Below are positions 22,122-30,001 of a stretch of 45,327 nucleotides of DNA, in pieces. The notes under the pieces were generated by a model that was not told the origin of the DNA, did no database searches, and saw only the letters and a list, made by a program, of their open reading frames with translations. The DNA comes from Paracoccaceae bacterium (GTDB taxonomy: Bacteria > Pseudomonadota > Alphaproteobacteria > Rhodobacterales > Rhodobacteraceae): assembly GCA_020832655.1 (NCBI GenBank), contig JAFIEF010000023.1, positions 1-45,327 on the forward strand, read 5' to 3'. The position numbers and the translations under genes were made by a program. Position 1 is the stretch's first letter, and the number at the start of each line of letters is the position of its first letter.

Positions 22122-22982
22122 ATGAATGCGCCCCAAACCCGTGATCTGCCCGATACGATCCTCGACCGGATCGGCAAGCGTCTGGCGCGCACGCTCAACA
22201 GCCCCGGCAGCGGCTACCGGCCCTACACATCATCGGATTTCCGCACCTTGTGCCGGGTTCTGCGGCCCGGCGATGTGTTGCTGGTTGAAGGCGGCGCGCG
22301 CATTTCTACCGCGATCAAATACCTGACCCAATCGACCTGGTCCCATGCGGCCATGTATGTCGGCGAAATGCTGCCGCATACCGGATCAGGCGTGTCACGG
22401 CACCGGCTGGTGGAAGTGAACCTTGGCGAGGGGTGCGTTTCGGTGCCACTGCAGAAATATGCCAGCCACAATACGCGGATCTGCCGCCCCGTAAGCCTGC
22501 GACCAGAAGAGATCAAGGCGGTCACGACCTATATGATCGACCGGATCGGTGTGAAATATGACCACCGCAACATCTTCGATCTGCTGCGCTATTTCTTTCC
22601 CACCCCACCGGTTCCGGTCAGGTGGCGGCGGCGCATGCTGGCGCTGGGATCTGGCGATCCGACGCGTGCGATCTGTTCATCCATGATCGCATTGGCGTTT
22701 CAATCCGTCCGCTATCCGATACTGCCGAAAATCACCATTACCCGCGACAAGGGTGTCCGCCGCGAGATTCTGCAAATCCGTCATCACGCCCTGTTCGTGC
22801 CGCGGGATTTTGATCTTTCGCCCTATTTCGCCATTGTGAAACCGCATCTTGTCGGCGAATTCGATCATCATGCGCTGACCTGGGCAACCGAGGATGCGAG
22901 TGCCACGCACATATCGGAGCCGCCATCGGTCAACGCATCAACGGCCAGCACGTCAATTGTCGGCAGACAGTCAGGCGCATAG
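22122..22982 (+). CDS. YiiX/YebB-like permuted papain-fold protein
   Basis: A 286-residue protein with the circularly permuted NlpC/P60-like cysteine hydrolase fold. The order of catalytic residues is reversed as expected: His first in STWSHAAMYVG, Cys later in AICSSMIA. The conserved opening LRPGDVLLVEG is also present. Such proteins act on peptides, amides or lipids; no substrate can be assigned. No signal peptide is visible, and the last 50 residues look disordered. It is divergent from the pseudoazurin gene. Confidence 0.8.
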   Translation: MNAPQTRDLPDTILDRIGKRLARTLNSPGSGYRPYTSSDFRTLCRVLRPGDVLLVEGGARISTAIKYLTQSTWSHAAMYVGEMLPHTGSGVSRHRLVEVNLGEGCVSVPLQKYASHNTRICRPVSLRPEEIKAVTTYMIDRIGVKYDHRNIFDLLRYFFPTPPVPVRWRRRMLALGSGDPTRAICSSMIALAFQSVRYPILPKITITRDKGVRREILQIRHHALFVPRDFDLSPYFAIVKPHLVGEFDHHALTWATEDASATHISEPPSVNASTASTSIVGRQSGA

Positions 22983-23024
22983 CCCCATATGCCAGCCACC
23001 GGCAGCGGCGCGGCGCGCGGCGCG

Positions 23025-23897
23025 CTACAATTCTTCGGTCATCAGCCTGCGCCCAAGCGCGCGCCCGACCTGATGTGACAGCGCCACAAAGACCGTATCG
23101 AAGGCGCGAAACATGGCGCGATTGAACGCATCACCTTCAGGGCTGGCGGCATAAGCAATATAGGCGCGCATTTCCTCGTCGCTCAGCGGCTGATAGGCCA
23201 TCAGGAAATAAGATTCGATCCAATCGATGATATCGTGGCGGATATCTTCTTCCTGCGCCTGCACAAGCGCCAGCAAATCCAGCGGCCCAAGCCCGCTGGC
23301 AGCCCCTTCGGTCGCCATTCCAGTGTAATAGGCGTAGCTGGTGTTCAGCCCCAGCGACACATTCATCTCGATCAAATCATTGACCGCAATGCGCTCTCGC
23401 ACCAGTGCCAGCCTGTGCGCGGCCGGGGCGTCCGGCCTGTCGTGCCGCGCATGCATCAGGGCCGATCGCGCGGCATCGTCGATTTCAGGCTCCAGCAGGG
23501 CTTCGCGGGCCGAAACTTCAAGTCGCAACACCCGCCGCCCCAGCGCAGATGCGGCAAAATCCAGCGCATCCGTGGTGATTTCCGGGTGGGATGCCAGCGC
23601 ATCAGCCAGCGCTTCCATGAAGCGCTGATGCATCCGATCCGGGTCATAGATTGCCGCCAGCTCGGCCCGCCACTCGACCAGTCCGGCGTCAGACAGGGGC
23701 GATGCCCCCTCCGCGCCGATGGCCGCGATGCTTTCATCGGACATGATCGCGAACAATTCCGGCAGCAGATAGGCCTCGGACAGGTCTTGTGCCTGTACCG
23801 GGCGCGCAGTGCCGACCGACAGAACCAGCACGACAAGCACCGCGACCAGCAGCAAAGTCGCGCGAGCGATACGAAGCGGTGAATAGCTTATGCTCAT
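23025..23897 (-). CDS. DUF2059-domain exported protein
   Basis: A 290-residue protein with an N-terminal hydrophobic signal (about residues 13-36, ending in ARPVQAQ), so it is exported or anchored. The mature part is helical. Its C-terminal half has the DUF2059 pattern, including SDEEMRAYIAYAASPEGDAFNRAMF. Function unknown. I use the ATG at 23895-23897; the open frame extends 20 residues further upstream without support. Confidence 0.72.
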   Translation of the reverse strand: MSISYSPLRIARATLLLVAVLVVLVLSVGTARPVQAQDLSEAYLLPELFAIMSDESIAAIGAEGASPLSDAGLVEWRAELAAIYDPDRMHQRFMEALADALASHPEITTDALDFAASALGRRVLRLEVSAREALLEPEIDDAARSALMHARHDRPDAPAAHRLALVRERIAVNDLIEMNVSLGLNTSYAYYTGMATEGAASGLGPLDLLALVQAQEEDIRHDIIDWIESYFLMAYQPLSDEEMRAYIAYAASPEGDAFNRAMFRAFDTVFVALSHQVGRALGRRLMTEEL

Positions 23898-24032
23898 GCT
23901 TTCTTGATATCCGAGCGACGGGCCAACGCAAACAGTATTCTTCGGGGATTCACGCATGCGCGAAGATCTCGATGGGGTGGTCAGAAAGCACTTGCACCTC
24001 TGCGCGTGTTTCAGTAACCACCCCCCGACTAT

Positions 24033-24122
24033 GGAGAGGTGCCGGAGTGGTCGAACGGGGCGGTCTCGAAAACCGTTGTCCCTTCACGGGGACCCAGGGT
24101 TCGAATCCCTGTCTCTCCGCCA
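24033..24122 (+). tRNA. tRNA-Ser (anticodon CGA)
   Basis: A 90-base class II tRNA. The acceptor stem is GGAGAGG paired with TCTCTCC, followed by G-CCA, encoded in the DNA. The anticodon loop CTCGAAA (24065-24071) gives anticodon CGA at 24067-24069, reading UCG. A long variable arm and the T-arm GGGTTCGAATCCC are present. Its 3' end is the likely integration site of the downstream island. Confidence 0.97.
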
Positions 24123-24212
24123 CTTGATTTCTGGATAGAAATTAAATTGTCCTTCAATAACAGAGCCTTGGAGTGCAATTGCCCGCTTGGCGGATGATCG
24201 GCTGCTTGAATC

Positions 24213-24248
24213 GCTACCCAATTCGCTACACATTCTGCTACACAAGCC
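24213..24248 (+). repeat. three 12-bp iterons before the integrase
   Basis: GCTACCCAATTC, GCTACACATTCT and GCTACACAAGCC follow each other without gaps. They sit between the tRNA end and the integrase ribosome-binding site. Their phase of about one helical turn and place near the attachment site suit arm-type binding sites for the integrase or a regulator of it. Confidence 0.6.
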
Positions 24249-24265
24249 ATGCTTGAGGAGGCGGG

Positions 24266-25540
24266 ATGTTCATTCACAAACGCGGGGAAATCTGGGCGTT
24301 GAAGCGTCGGGTCCCGGCGCGGTACGCCAGGGTCGAGAAGCGCCCGGTCGTCTGGGTCAGCCTCAAGACCGACTCGGAAACCACGGCGCGGCACAAGGCC
24401 GATCAGGTCTGGCAGGGGCTGGTGGCCTCGTGGGAGGCGCGGCTGGTCGGGAATTCTGCGGATGCTGATCGGCGCTATGCAGCGGCTATGGCCCTGGCCG
24501 ATCAGCGCGGGTTCTCGTTTCTGCCTGCGAGTGAGGTGGCCCAGCTGCCGGCGGAGGACCTCTCGGCACGGCTTGAGGCCGTCCTGAAGCAACCGCCCGC
24601 CGCCCAGCCCGCCGAGGCCAGTGCGATACTGGGCGGCGCAGCCATGGCCTACCCGACGCTGTCGGAGGCGTTGACTCAATACTGGGCGCTGTCTGCCTCT
24701 GCGATCCGCAAGAAGTCGGATGACCAACGCCGCCGCTGGGCAAACCCCCGCAAGAAGGCGATCAACAACCTGATTGCCGTGATTGGGGATAAGCGGCTTG
24801 ATCAGATCACCCCGGATGACATGCAGGATTTTCATGATTGGTGGCATGAACGTCTGGAAACCGAAAACCTGACTGCGAATTCCGCGAACAAGGATCAGAC
24901 CCATATCGGGGCGATCCTTGAACTTGTGAACGAACGCAAGCGCTTCCGGCTTGACCTGCCGCTGTCGGGATATCGCTTCAGGGAGGATGAGAAAGAACAA
25001 CGCCCTGCCTTCTCGGATGACTGGATCAGGACAAGGCTGATGGCCAAGGGGGCGCTGGACGGGCTGAACCCGGAGGCGCGTGGTATCACTCTGGGCATGA
25101 TCAACACGGGCTACCGACCGTCGGAAGGCGCGGCCTTGCGCGCAGAGCATATCATGCTGGACGCCGATGTACCCCGCATCGTGATCACGCCAGAGGCGCG
25201 GCGCGAAATCAAGAACAAGGTCTCCAGACGGTATATCCCGCTGACAGGGATCAGCCTTGAGGTTTTCAGGGCTTTCCCGGCCGGATTTGCACGTTACCGC
25301 GAAAACGCATCGAGTTTGTCGTCAACGGTGAACAAGTTCCTGCGCGAGAACGGACTGATGGAGAGCGACAAGCATGTGATGTACAGCTTGCGTCACAGTT
25401 TTGAAGACCGGATGCTGCGCGCAGGCTTCGATGGACGCGTGCGCCGCGATCTGATGGGGCATTCGCTGAAACGGGAGCGCTACGGCGATGGCGGCGGACC
25501 GGCCTTCAAGCGCGATCTCCTGCAGAGGATCGCCCTATGA
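24266..25540 (+). CDS. tyrosine-type site-specific integrase
   Basis: A 424-residue phage-type integrase that recombines the island into tRNA-Ser. The N-terminal part (DUF6538-like start FIHKRGEIWALKRRVP) is followed by a SAM-like core-binding domain (about residues 130-230) and a C-terminal catalytic domain. Catalytic residues: the first Arg in NTGYRPSEGAAL, the box II Arg in YSLRHSF (Tyr replaces the usual first His), His in MGHSLKRERYG and the nucleophile Tyr there. The strong GAGGAGGCGGG site fixes the start. Complete and probably active. Confidence 0.93.
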   Translation: MFIHKRGEIWALKRRVPARYARVEKRPVVWVSLKTDSETTARHKADQVWQGLVASWEARLVGNSADADRRYAAAMALADQRGFSFLPASEVAQLPAEDLSARLEAVLKQPPAAQPAEASAILGGAAMAYPTLSEALTQYWALSASAIRKKSDDQRRRWANPRKKAINNLIAVIGDKRLDQITPDDMQDFHDWWHERLETENLTANSANKDQTHIGAILELVNERKRFRLDLPLSGYRFREDEKEQRPAFSDDWIRTRLMAKGALDGLNPEARGITLGMINTGYRPSEGAALRAEHIMLDADVPRIVITPEARREIKNKVSRRYIPLTGISLEVFRAFPAGFARYRENASSLSSTVNKFLRENGLMESDKHVMYSLRHSFEDRMLRAGFDGRVRRDLMGHSLKRERYGDGGGPAFKRDLLQRIAL

Positions 25541-25542
25541 GT

Positions 25543-25896
25543 TTATCTGATGCCCCCACTGGCGATCTTGCGGGCGCGGCTGATCACATCCTCCTGCTCG
25601 GCTGACCGGGCAATCTCAGCCTCGATCCGCTTGAAGATCGGGATGTAGACAGGATCTTCGATCACCAGACGGGCGAGCAGTTCCAGATAGGTCTCCCAAT
25701 CCCGCAAGGTTGGTTTGGTCCCTGATGGCCGGACACTGTGCCCCCGCGCTCGCCCCACGCCTGATGCGCCCGGCGGAACCGGTCGCGTGGGGGGATGTGC
25801 GGCGGGCTCAACCATAGGGCACAGCTTTGCTGGTCGCGCAGGCGCGTTACTTGAGAAGCGACAGACCACAGGCCTGACGCGGGTTTGCGGGGTCAC
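25543..25896 (-). CDS. small hypothetical protein, convergent with integrase
   Basis: The C-terminal 58 residues (KPTLRDWETYLELLARL onward) look like a genuine small helical protein; the first 60 are Pro/Arg/Ala-rich and look like read-through of non-coding DNA. The true start is probably internal (an in-frame TTG at the LRDWE segment is possible), or the gene has lost its 5' end. It ends two bases from the integrase stop. No function is recognised. Its place beside the integrase suggests an island accessory gene. Confidence 0.35.
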   Translation of the reverse strand: MTPQTRVRPVVCRFSSNAPARPAKLCPMVEPAAHPPTRPVPPGASGVGRARGHSVRPSGTKPTLRDWETYLELLARLVIEDPVYIPIFKRIEAEIARSAEQEDVISRARKIASGGIR

Positions 25897-26201
25897 GGCA
25901 AAGGGTGTGCTGGGGTGCCGGACGCCTCATATATAACAAAGCTCAGCGTGCGCCTCACGGCCAAACCTGTCCGGGAAATCAGATAATTGTGGATTGTCAT
26001 AAGCTTATGCCGATGGCGGCTCACAACTCCGGAACGCAAATCCGCGTGAGAAGAAGGGTTTCTCCACGAAAACCCGACAAAGGGCAAACCCGATGGGGTT
26101 GACAAATGAGAACTTCGCGCGCGCCGAGGGCTGAGTGTTCAGAGGCACCGCGCCCGGCCTCCTTGGTGCTGTGTGGGACAGACCTAAGCTCATCAGGAGT
26201 G

Positions 26202-26320
26202 TCTTGACAGGATCAGGATCACCCCTTTTTCAGCGCCTGCCACAGGCCCCGAGGCCAGGCAGGCGCGCGCACTGCGTGCGCAGTTCGAGATCCTTCCATG
26301 ACTTTGTTTTGTTTTTTTGG
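26202..26320. ncRNA. structured element copy 1 (strand uncertain)
   Basis: Order on the plus strand: TCTTGAC (26202-26208), a short T-run, hairpin GCGCCTGCC/GGCAGGCGC (26233-26266) with an inner GGCC/GGCC stem, hairpin GCGCAC-TGC-GTGCGC (26267-26281), GTTCGAGATC (26283-26292), then T-rich DNA with TTTTTTTGG (26312-26320). Copy 2 keeps this order with different stems. It could be a structured RNA or a DNA-level element. Confidence 0.5.
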
Positions 26321-26420
26321 TTTCTTTGGGCGGATAGGTGCGTTCGGGTGATGGGGGATGAAGAATTGCCTGCGGCCCTTGTGTGCGGAGGCTATCCTTC
26401 GATTGGTAGGGGGTGTCGCT

Positions 26421-26526
26421 TCTTGACTGGATATTCCTTTTTTTGCCCCGCTGCCCTTGTGCCATTCGGCGGGCAGCGGGGGCGCCTTGCGGCGCATGTT
26501 CGAGATCGTTCGTTTGATTTTTTTGG
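26421..26526. ncRNA. structured element copy 2 (strand uncertain)
   Basis: Order on the plus strand: TCTTGAC (26421-26427), a T7 run, hairpin CCCCGCTGCCC/GGGCAGCGGGG (26446-26481, 11-bp stem), hairpin GCGCC-TTGC-GGCGC (26482-26495), GTTCGAGATC (26498-26507), then TTTTTTTGG (26518-26526). Stem sequences differ from copy 1 but still pair, which argues that the fold is selected. Confidence 0.5.
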
Positions 26527-26648
26527 TTTTTTTGGGTTTGAGTTTGTGCGTTTGGTCCTTGCAGGCCGAGGGCATCGGATCGCCTTCGGCCCCATTTCAT
26601 GAAGGATTGTCCCTCTCTTTTCAGGGTTGTCCGGAATGGTTTGCAAGG

Positions 26649-28685
26649 TCACCCTGCGGACGACAGGGGGTGGTCTGTCTTGTCCGCGTTTCCCGGGATT
26701 GGCACCGCCGCAAGCAGTTCGGACAGGCGGTCGCGGTCGAGTTCGCGTTCGTCCATGAGGGCTTGAGCGATCCGCTCCAAATCCCGCACATGCGGTGCCA
26801 GTGCTGCCCGCACTGCGGAGTCGGACGCTTGCAGCCTTTTTTCGACAGCAATCCGGATTTCATGCGAGTGCAGGTTCGGCGGAATTGTCGGATCGTGCCA
26901 TGTCAGCCGATCCGCAAAGCCGAAATTCACCTCGATCTGCAGTGCCATCGCGGTGGCCAATGCCAGATCGCTCGCCCGGCCGGCGCCGCCGGCACCAGAC
27001 GAGATTTCGTTGAAAAACATGGCTTCTGTCACGCGGCCAGCGAGGTAGATCTTGAGCATCCCGTTCGCCAGCGAGGGGGTCAGGACATCGGGCATCTCAC
27101 GCAGAATCTCGCCCCCTCTACCCTGCAAAGCCGCCCTTTTCGGCGTGGAAAACCCGGACAAATGCCCCATCAACAGATGCCCCGCCTCGTGGAGTGCGAC
27201 CCTGCGCAACAGCTCGGGATCGGGCACGGGCGCCACGGCTTCTGCTGCGTCGAAGATGTGCCGGGCAGTCATGGGGATGCGGTCACGGCGGGACTTTGTC
27301 CGGGCATCCCGCAGCATCGCGGCGACCGTCGCACCGGTTTGGCCGATCAGTTGATCCGCCAGCATTTGCGCCTCATCATCGTTCAAAATGTCCGGAATCT
27401 GTGCGGCGATCATCGCCATCACGCCGCTTCGATCCAGCGGATCGACAGGGATATGACAATCAAACCGACCCGGCCGGATGATCGCGGGATCGATCATCGA
27501 CAGATGGTTTGTCGCACCGATGACGATCACGCCCGGCGTGCTGTTCAACCGATCAAGAAGGGTCAGCAGACCGTTGACGACGCCGGTCATGTAACCAGAG
27601 AAACGCGTGTCCCCGGTCCGACTGTAGAAACTGTCGATCTCGTCAATAAACAGGATCGCGGGGGCATTCGTGATCGCTTTTTCGACGGTTTCCGTGAGCA
27701 CACGCAGCATGTCCCCTTGATGGCCATGGCGCTGACAATCCGAGTAACTTGTCCGGATGAAGCTCACCCCGGCAGAACCCGCAAGGGCCTCGGACAACAT
27801 CGTTTTTCCAGTCCCGGGCGGGCCATGAAAGATAAAGGAAGAGGTCACTTCTGACCAGTCCAGACTGCCTTTGCGCCAGTCATTCAGATCATCCAGAAGC
27901 TGCTGAAATGCCGCTTTCGCACCGGGCTGACCATGGACTTTGTCAAGGGTGATCGTGGGCGCTCCAGCCGTGGAAGCGACCATCGGTTTGAGGGCGCGGA
28001 GCGCTTTGCGCGCCCCCGCTGCGCCATCGGCGGCGAAAACGCGCGCGAGTTGCAGCTCGCCCATGCCGCTCAGATCCACTTTCGGGGTCGACTGGCGCGA
28101 CCCCGGAAAAAGGAGCTTCAGGACCGCTTCCAACATCTGCGACGTCGCGGGTTCCAGCCGCAGTGTCGCAGATGCGATGCGCTCGATATCGGGATCGACC
28201 GCGCGCTCCGAGCCCGCGATCACCAACGCCGGGTTGCCGCGCAGCGCAACGTCGCGAATGCTCTCGTTGAAGCGGCGCATGTCATGAACCGTGGCGCCGG
28301 CACTGGGCTGAGCGATGATGTCAAGATTGACGAGATGCTGCGGCCGGGTCTTGCCGGAGCTCATCAATTCGACATTCAGCTTCTCCATCAGAGGCCGCAG
28401 GCGTTTCACATCATCAAAGCCGGGAACAAAGATGAGCGTGACGGCGCCCGGCTGCGGAAGCATCGACGGGCTACCCGCGGCAGCGTGGCTGGACATGAGC
28501 CGCAGGATCATCAGCGCATTGAGACACAGATCCGGACTGGGGCGCTTCCGGCGTGTTCCCGTTTCCGGATCGTCGATGTCACAGCCGTCGAGCGCGTCAT
28601 CATAAAGCGCATCAAAATCACGCGCTGTTTCAGACATGATGCGTTGCGCGAGGGGATAACCGGGAAGAGAGGTATGTTTCGGCAT
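26649..28685 (-). CDS. soluble AAA+ ATPase with FtsH-type M41 protease domain
   Basis: A 678-residue protein. Residues 1-230 form an uncharacterised domain with a helicase- or AAA-like feel (ALVIAGSERAV). Residues 240-440 are an AAA+ module: Walker A GPPGTGKT (288-295), Walker B ILFIDEID (344-351), and a second region of homology ending IIRPGRFD. Then comes an M41 peptidase domain with HEAGH (499-503) and a later Asp in RASDLALAT, as in FtsH. Unlike FtsH it has no membrane helices, so it should be a cytosolic ATP-fuelled zinc protease. The ATG at 28683-28685 has GAAAGG before it. It is the last gene of a three-gene island operon. The target is unknown. Confidence 0.88.
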   Translation of the reverse strand: MPKHTSLPGYPLAQRIMSETARDFDALYDDALDGCDIDDPETGTRRKRPSPDLCLNALMILRLMSSHAAAGSPSMLPQPGAVTLIFVPGFDDVKRLRPLMEKLNVELMSSGKTRPQHLVNLDIIAQPSAGATVHDMRRFNESIRDVALRGNPALVIAGSERAVDPDIERIASATLRLEPATSQMLEAVLKLLFPGSRQSTPKVDLSGMGELQLARVFAADGAAGARKALRALKPMVASTAGAPTITLDKVHGQPGAKAAFQQLLDDLNDWRKGSLDWSEVTSSFIFHGPPGTGKTMLSEALAGSAGVSFIRTSYSDCQRHGHQGDMLRVLTETVEKAITNAPAILFIDEIDSFYSRTGDTRFSGYMTGVVNGLLTLLDRLNSTPGVIVIGATNHLSMIDPAIIRPGRFDCHIPVDPLDRSGVMAMIAAQIPDILNDDEAQMLADQLIGQTGATVAAMLRDARTKSRRDRIPMTARHIFDAAEAVAPVPDPELLRRVALHEAGHLLMGHLSGFSTPKRAALQGRGGEILREMPDVLTPSLANGMLKIYLAGRVTEAMFFNEISSGAGGAGRASDLALATAMALQIEVNFGFADRLTWHDPTIPPNLHSHEIRIAVEKRLQASDSAVRAALAPHVRDLERIAQALMDERELDRDRLSELLAAVPIPGNADKTDHPLSSAG

Positions 28686-28718
28686 GGTGTGGCCTTTCAT
28701 GGGGCAATAGGGGGTTGT

Positions 28719-28739
28719 CCTGTCCCCGAAAGGGGCAGG
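28719..28739. promoter_or_regulatory. hairpin in front of the AAA+ protease gene
   Basis: CCCC-GAAA-GGGG with imperfect outer pairs lies in the gap between the nuclease and the protease genes, about 35 bases before the start codon. It may tune stability or translation of the mRNA. Confidence 0.35.
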
Positions 28740-28767
28740 TTTTCGGGTGTTTTGAGGGTGGGCCGGA

Positions 28768-29313
28768 TCAGATCGCCGCGGGCGTCGCGCAGGTTCCGGA
28801 CAAGCCGAGGTCGGACAGGGCCAGCTGCAAACTGGCGCCGGGAGAGGCCCGCAAGCGGGCTATCTCGGACAGCGCAACCCGATGAGTGTTGCGCCAATCT
28901 GCGGTGAACTTGATCGCGTTTTCGGGCAGGATCACCAAGGCAAGCAGGTCAAAATCGGCGGGGTCATAAGGCTTGGTGCCGGTCGGCCCACGCTGATAGC
29001 CCTTTTTGATATTGAACACATATTGCCCGTCACTGATCACATGCCGGGTCTTGATCTGAACCCGCACCAAAGCGTCAGGCAGCCAGAGGATGCGATCAAA
29101 CGGCTCGTGTTCGCTGCACGGGATCGTGCGTTCGCCCAGCCGCATCATGGTGCTGTCGAACAGCAATTCGCCAGCAGTTCCAAGCTGTTTTGCAAAGCGT
29201 GCCATCACGTTGCCGCCGATTTTGGGATAGTTCCTCAAGGCTTCACGGGCTTCAAAAGCTTCAGGGGCGGGCTCGGGCGGACAAAGCCCGGGGAAATAGA
29301 GTTGCTGGGCCAT
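28768..29313 (-). CDS. PD-(D/E)XK-like nuclease
   Basis: A 181-residue protein. GTAGELLFD (Glu49), then PFDRIL (Asp73) and VRVQIKT (Gln86, Lys88) give the E...D...QxK pattern of small PD-(D/E)XK nucleases. Gln stands where the usual acidic residue would be, a variant also seen in active members of the superfamily. The downstream segment YDPADFDLLALVIL fits the core strand after the active site. The ATG at 29311-29313 follows GGAAAGG; an upstream ATG adds five residues. It lies 82 bases before the AAA+ protease start and likely shares its mRNA. DNA or RNA cleavage is inferred. Confidence 0.7.
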   Translation of the reverse strand: MAQQLYFPGLCPPEPAPEAFEAREALRNYPKIGGNVMARFAKQLGTAGELLFDSTMMRLGERTIPCSEHEPFDRILWLPDALVRVQIKTRHVISDGQYVFNIKKGYQRGPTGTKPYDPADFDLLALVILPENAIKFTADWRNTHRVALSEIARLRASPGASLQLALSDLGLSGTCATPAAI

Positions 29314-29344
29314 AGGCGGCCTTTCCATGTTTGATAGAGGGATG

Positions 29345-29369
29345 GACGGGGCGCATGACGGGCCCCGTC
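29345..29369. promoter_or_regulatory. hairpin in front of the nuclease gene
   Basis: GACGGGGC (29345-29352) and GCCCCGTC (29362-29369) form an 8-bp stem with a 9-base loop. It sits in the gap between the 168-residue gene and the nuclease gene. Both gaps in this operon therefore carry GC-rich hairpins. Confidence 0.4.
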
Positions 29370-29386
29370 AATTGGACTGCGCCGGA

Positions 29387-29893
29387 TCAGGCCGGGATCG
29401 GCATCGCCGGATCAAGCATGGGCGGCTCATGCCCCGGCCCTCCGAATTCCCTCAGCTCTGCCATGTCTGAAAAGACGGAGAAAAATTCCGTCTGCATCCG
29501 GAAAATGCGGTGCTTCGAGGGATCGGTGAGAAAGATATCCTGATGATCCCGGACGCGGGCAAACAGATGCTGTTTGTCATCATCATCTGTTGTTTCGAAC
29601 AGGGTTTTCAGGAGGAAAGCCAGGCGCATCAGGCCTTTGTCCGCGGGAATTTCCGGAATGTGTTCGAGGATATCAAAGCAGCCCTCAATCAGCCGCTCCC
29701 GAAGGGTTTCCGCACGGCGCAGATCATTGCCGAAATGCTGCGACATCGGGTCGACATCGCTGTGATCGATCAGCATCTCGGCATCAATCGCAGCCCGGAA
29801 CAGCCGAAGAAACGCGGGGAATTCATGCACGATTGTGCTCGCGGGGGAGTCTTTCGGGTCACGCGAGGGCGTGTTATCACTGGCATCAGCCAT
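29387..29893 (-). CDS. helical protein of unknown function, first gene of island operon
   Basis: A 168-residue acidic, mostly helical protein; I do not recognise a family. The middle part (FRAAIDAEMLIDHSDVDP, later ERLIEGCFDILEHI) suggests an all-alpha bundle. The tail is rich in Pro and Gly. No signal peptide or membrane helix is present. GAGGAGG before the ATG gives it the strongest ribosome-binding site in the operon. It is divergent from the RHH regulator, with the dyad at 29925-29958 between them. It could be an adaptor, sensor or immunity partner of the protease-nuclease pair; that is a guess from position. Confidence 0.7.
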   Translation of the reverse strand: MADASDNTPSRDPKDSPASTIVHEFPAFLRLFRAAIDAEMLIDHSDVDPMSQHFGNDLRRAETLRERLIEGCFDILEHIPEIPADKGLMRLAFLLKTLFETTDDDDKQHLFARVRDHQDIFLTDPSKHRIFRMQTEFFSVFSDMAELREFGGPGHEPPMLDPAMPIPA

Positions 29894-29924
29894 GGGGGCC
29901 TCCTCAATAGGTCCGTGTGGTTAG

Positions 29925-29958
29925 AGCCTTGGCAAGGGCTGCAACCCTTGCCTTGGCT
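29925..29958. promoter_or_regulatory. candidate operator between RHH gene and island operon
   Basis: A 34-base dyad: AGCC-TT-GGCAAGGG (29925-29938), spacer CTGCAA, CCCTTGCC-TT-GGCT (29945-29958). The inner 8 and outer 4 bases pair; the two TT positions do not. It also contains the direct repeat GCCTTGGC at 29926 and 29950. Ribbon-helix-helix repressors bind such paired half-sites. An AT-rich promoter-like stretch follows at about 29960-29995. Confidence 0.55.
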
Positions 29959-30001
29959 CGCAATACTTGGTATCAAAAATAATAAAATACAAGAGGGGCG
30001 G

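Larger units (their letters stand above)
25897..26648. other. long non-coding stretch with twin structured elements
   Basis: About 750 bases without a credible gene. Open frames cross it on both strands but ignore the repeat phase. It contains a perfect 12-bp palindrome CATAAGCTTATG (25998-26009) and two paralogous hairpin modules (26202-26320 and 26421-26526). Runs of T on the plus strand are unlike the GC-rich surroundings. It is the 3' flank of the AAA+ protease operon. Confidence 0.65.

Noticed and set aside
26446-26481. Strong hairpin as a rho-independent terminator
   Set aside because: The T-run lies before the stem on the plus strand and A's follow on the minus strand, the wrong order for a terminator in either direction.
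26135-26602. 155-residue plus-strand and 135-residue minus-strand frames across the twin elements
   Set aside because: The two repeat copies are read in different codon phases and the frames are low-complexity (Phe- or Lys-rich), so the conservation is not at protein level.
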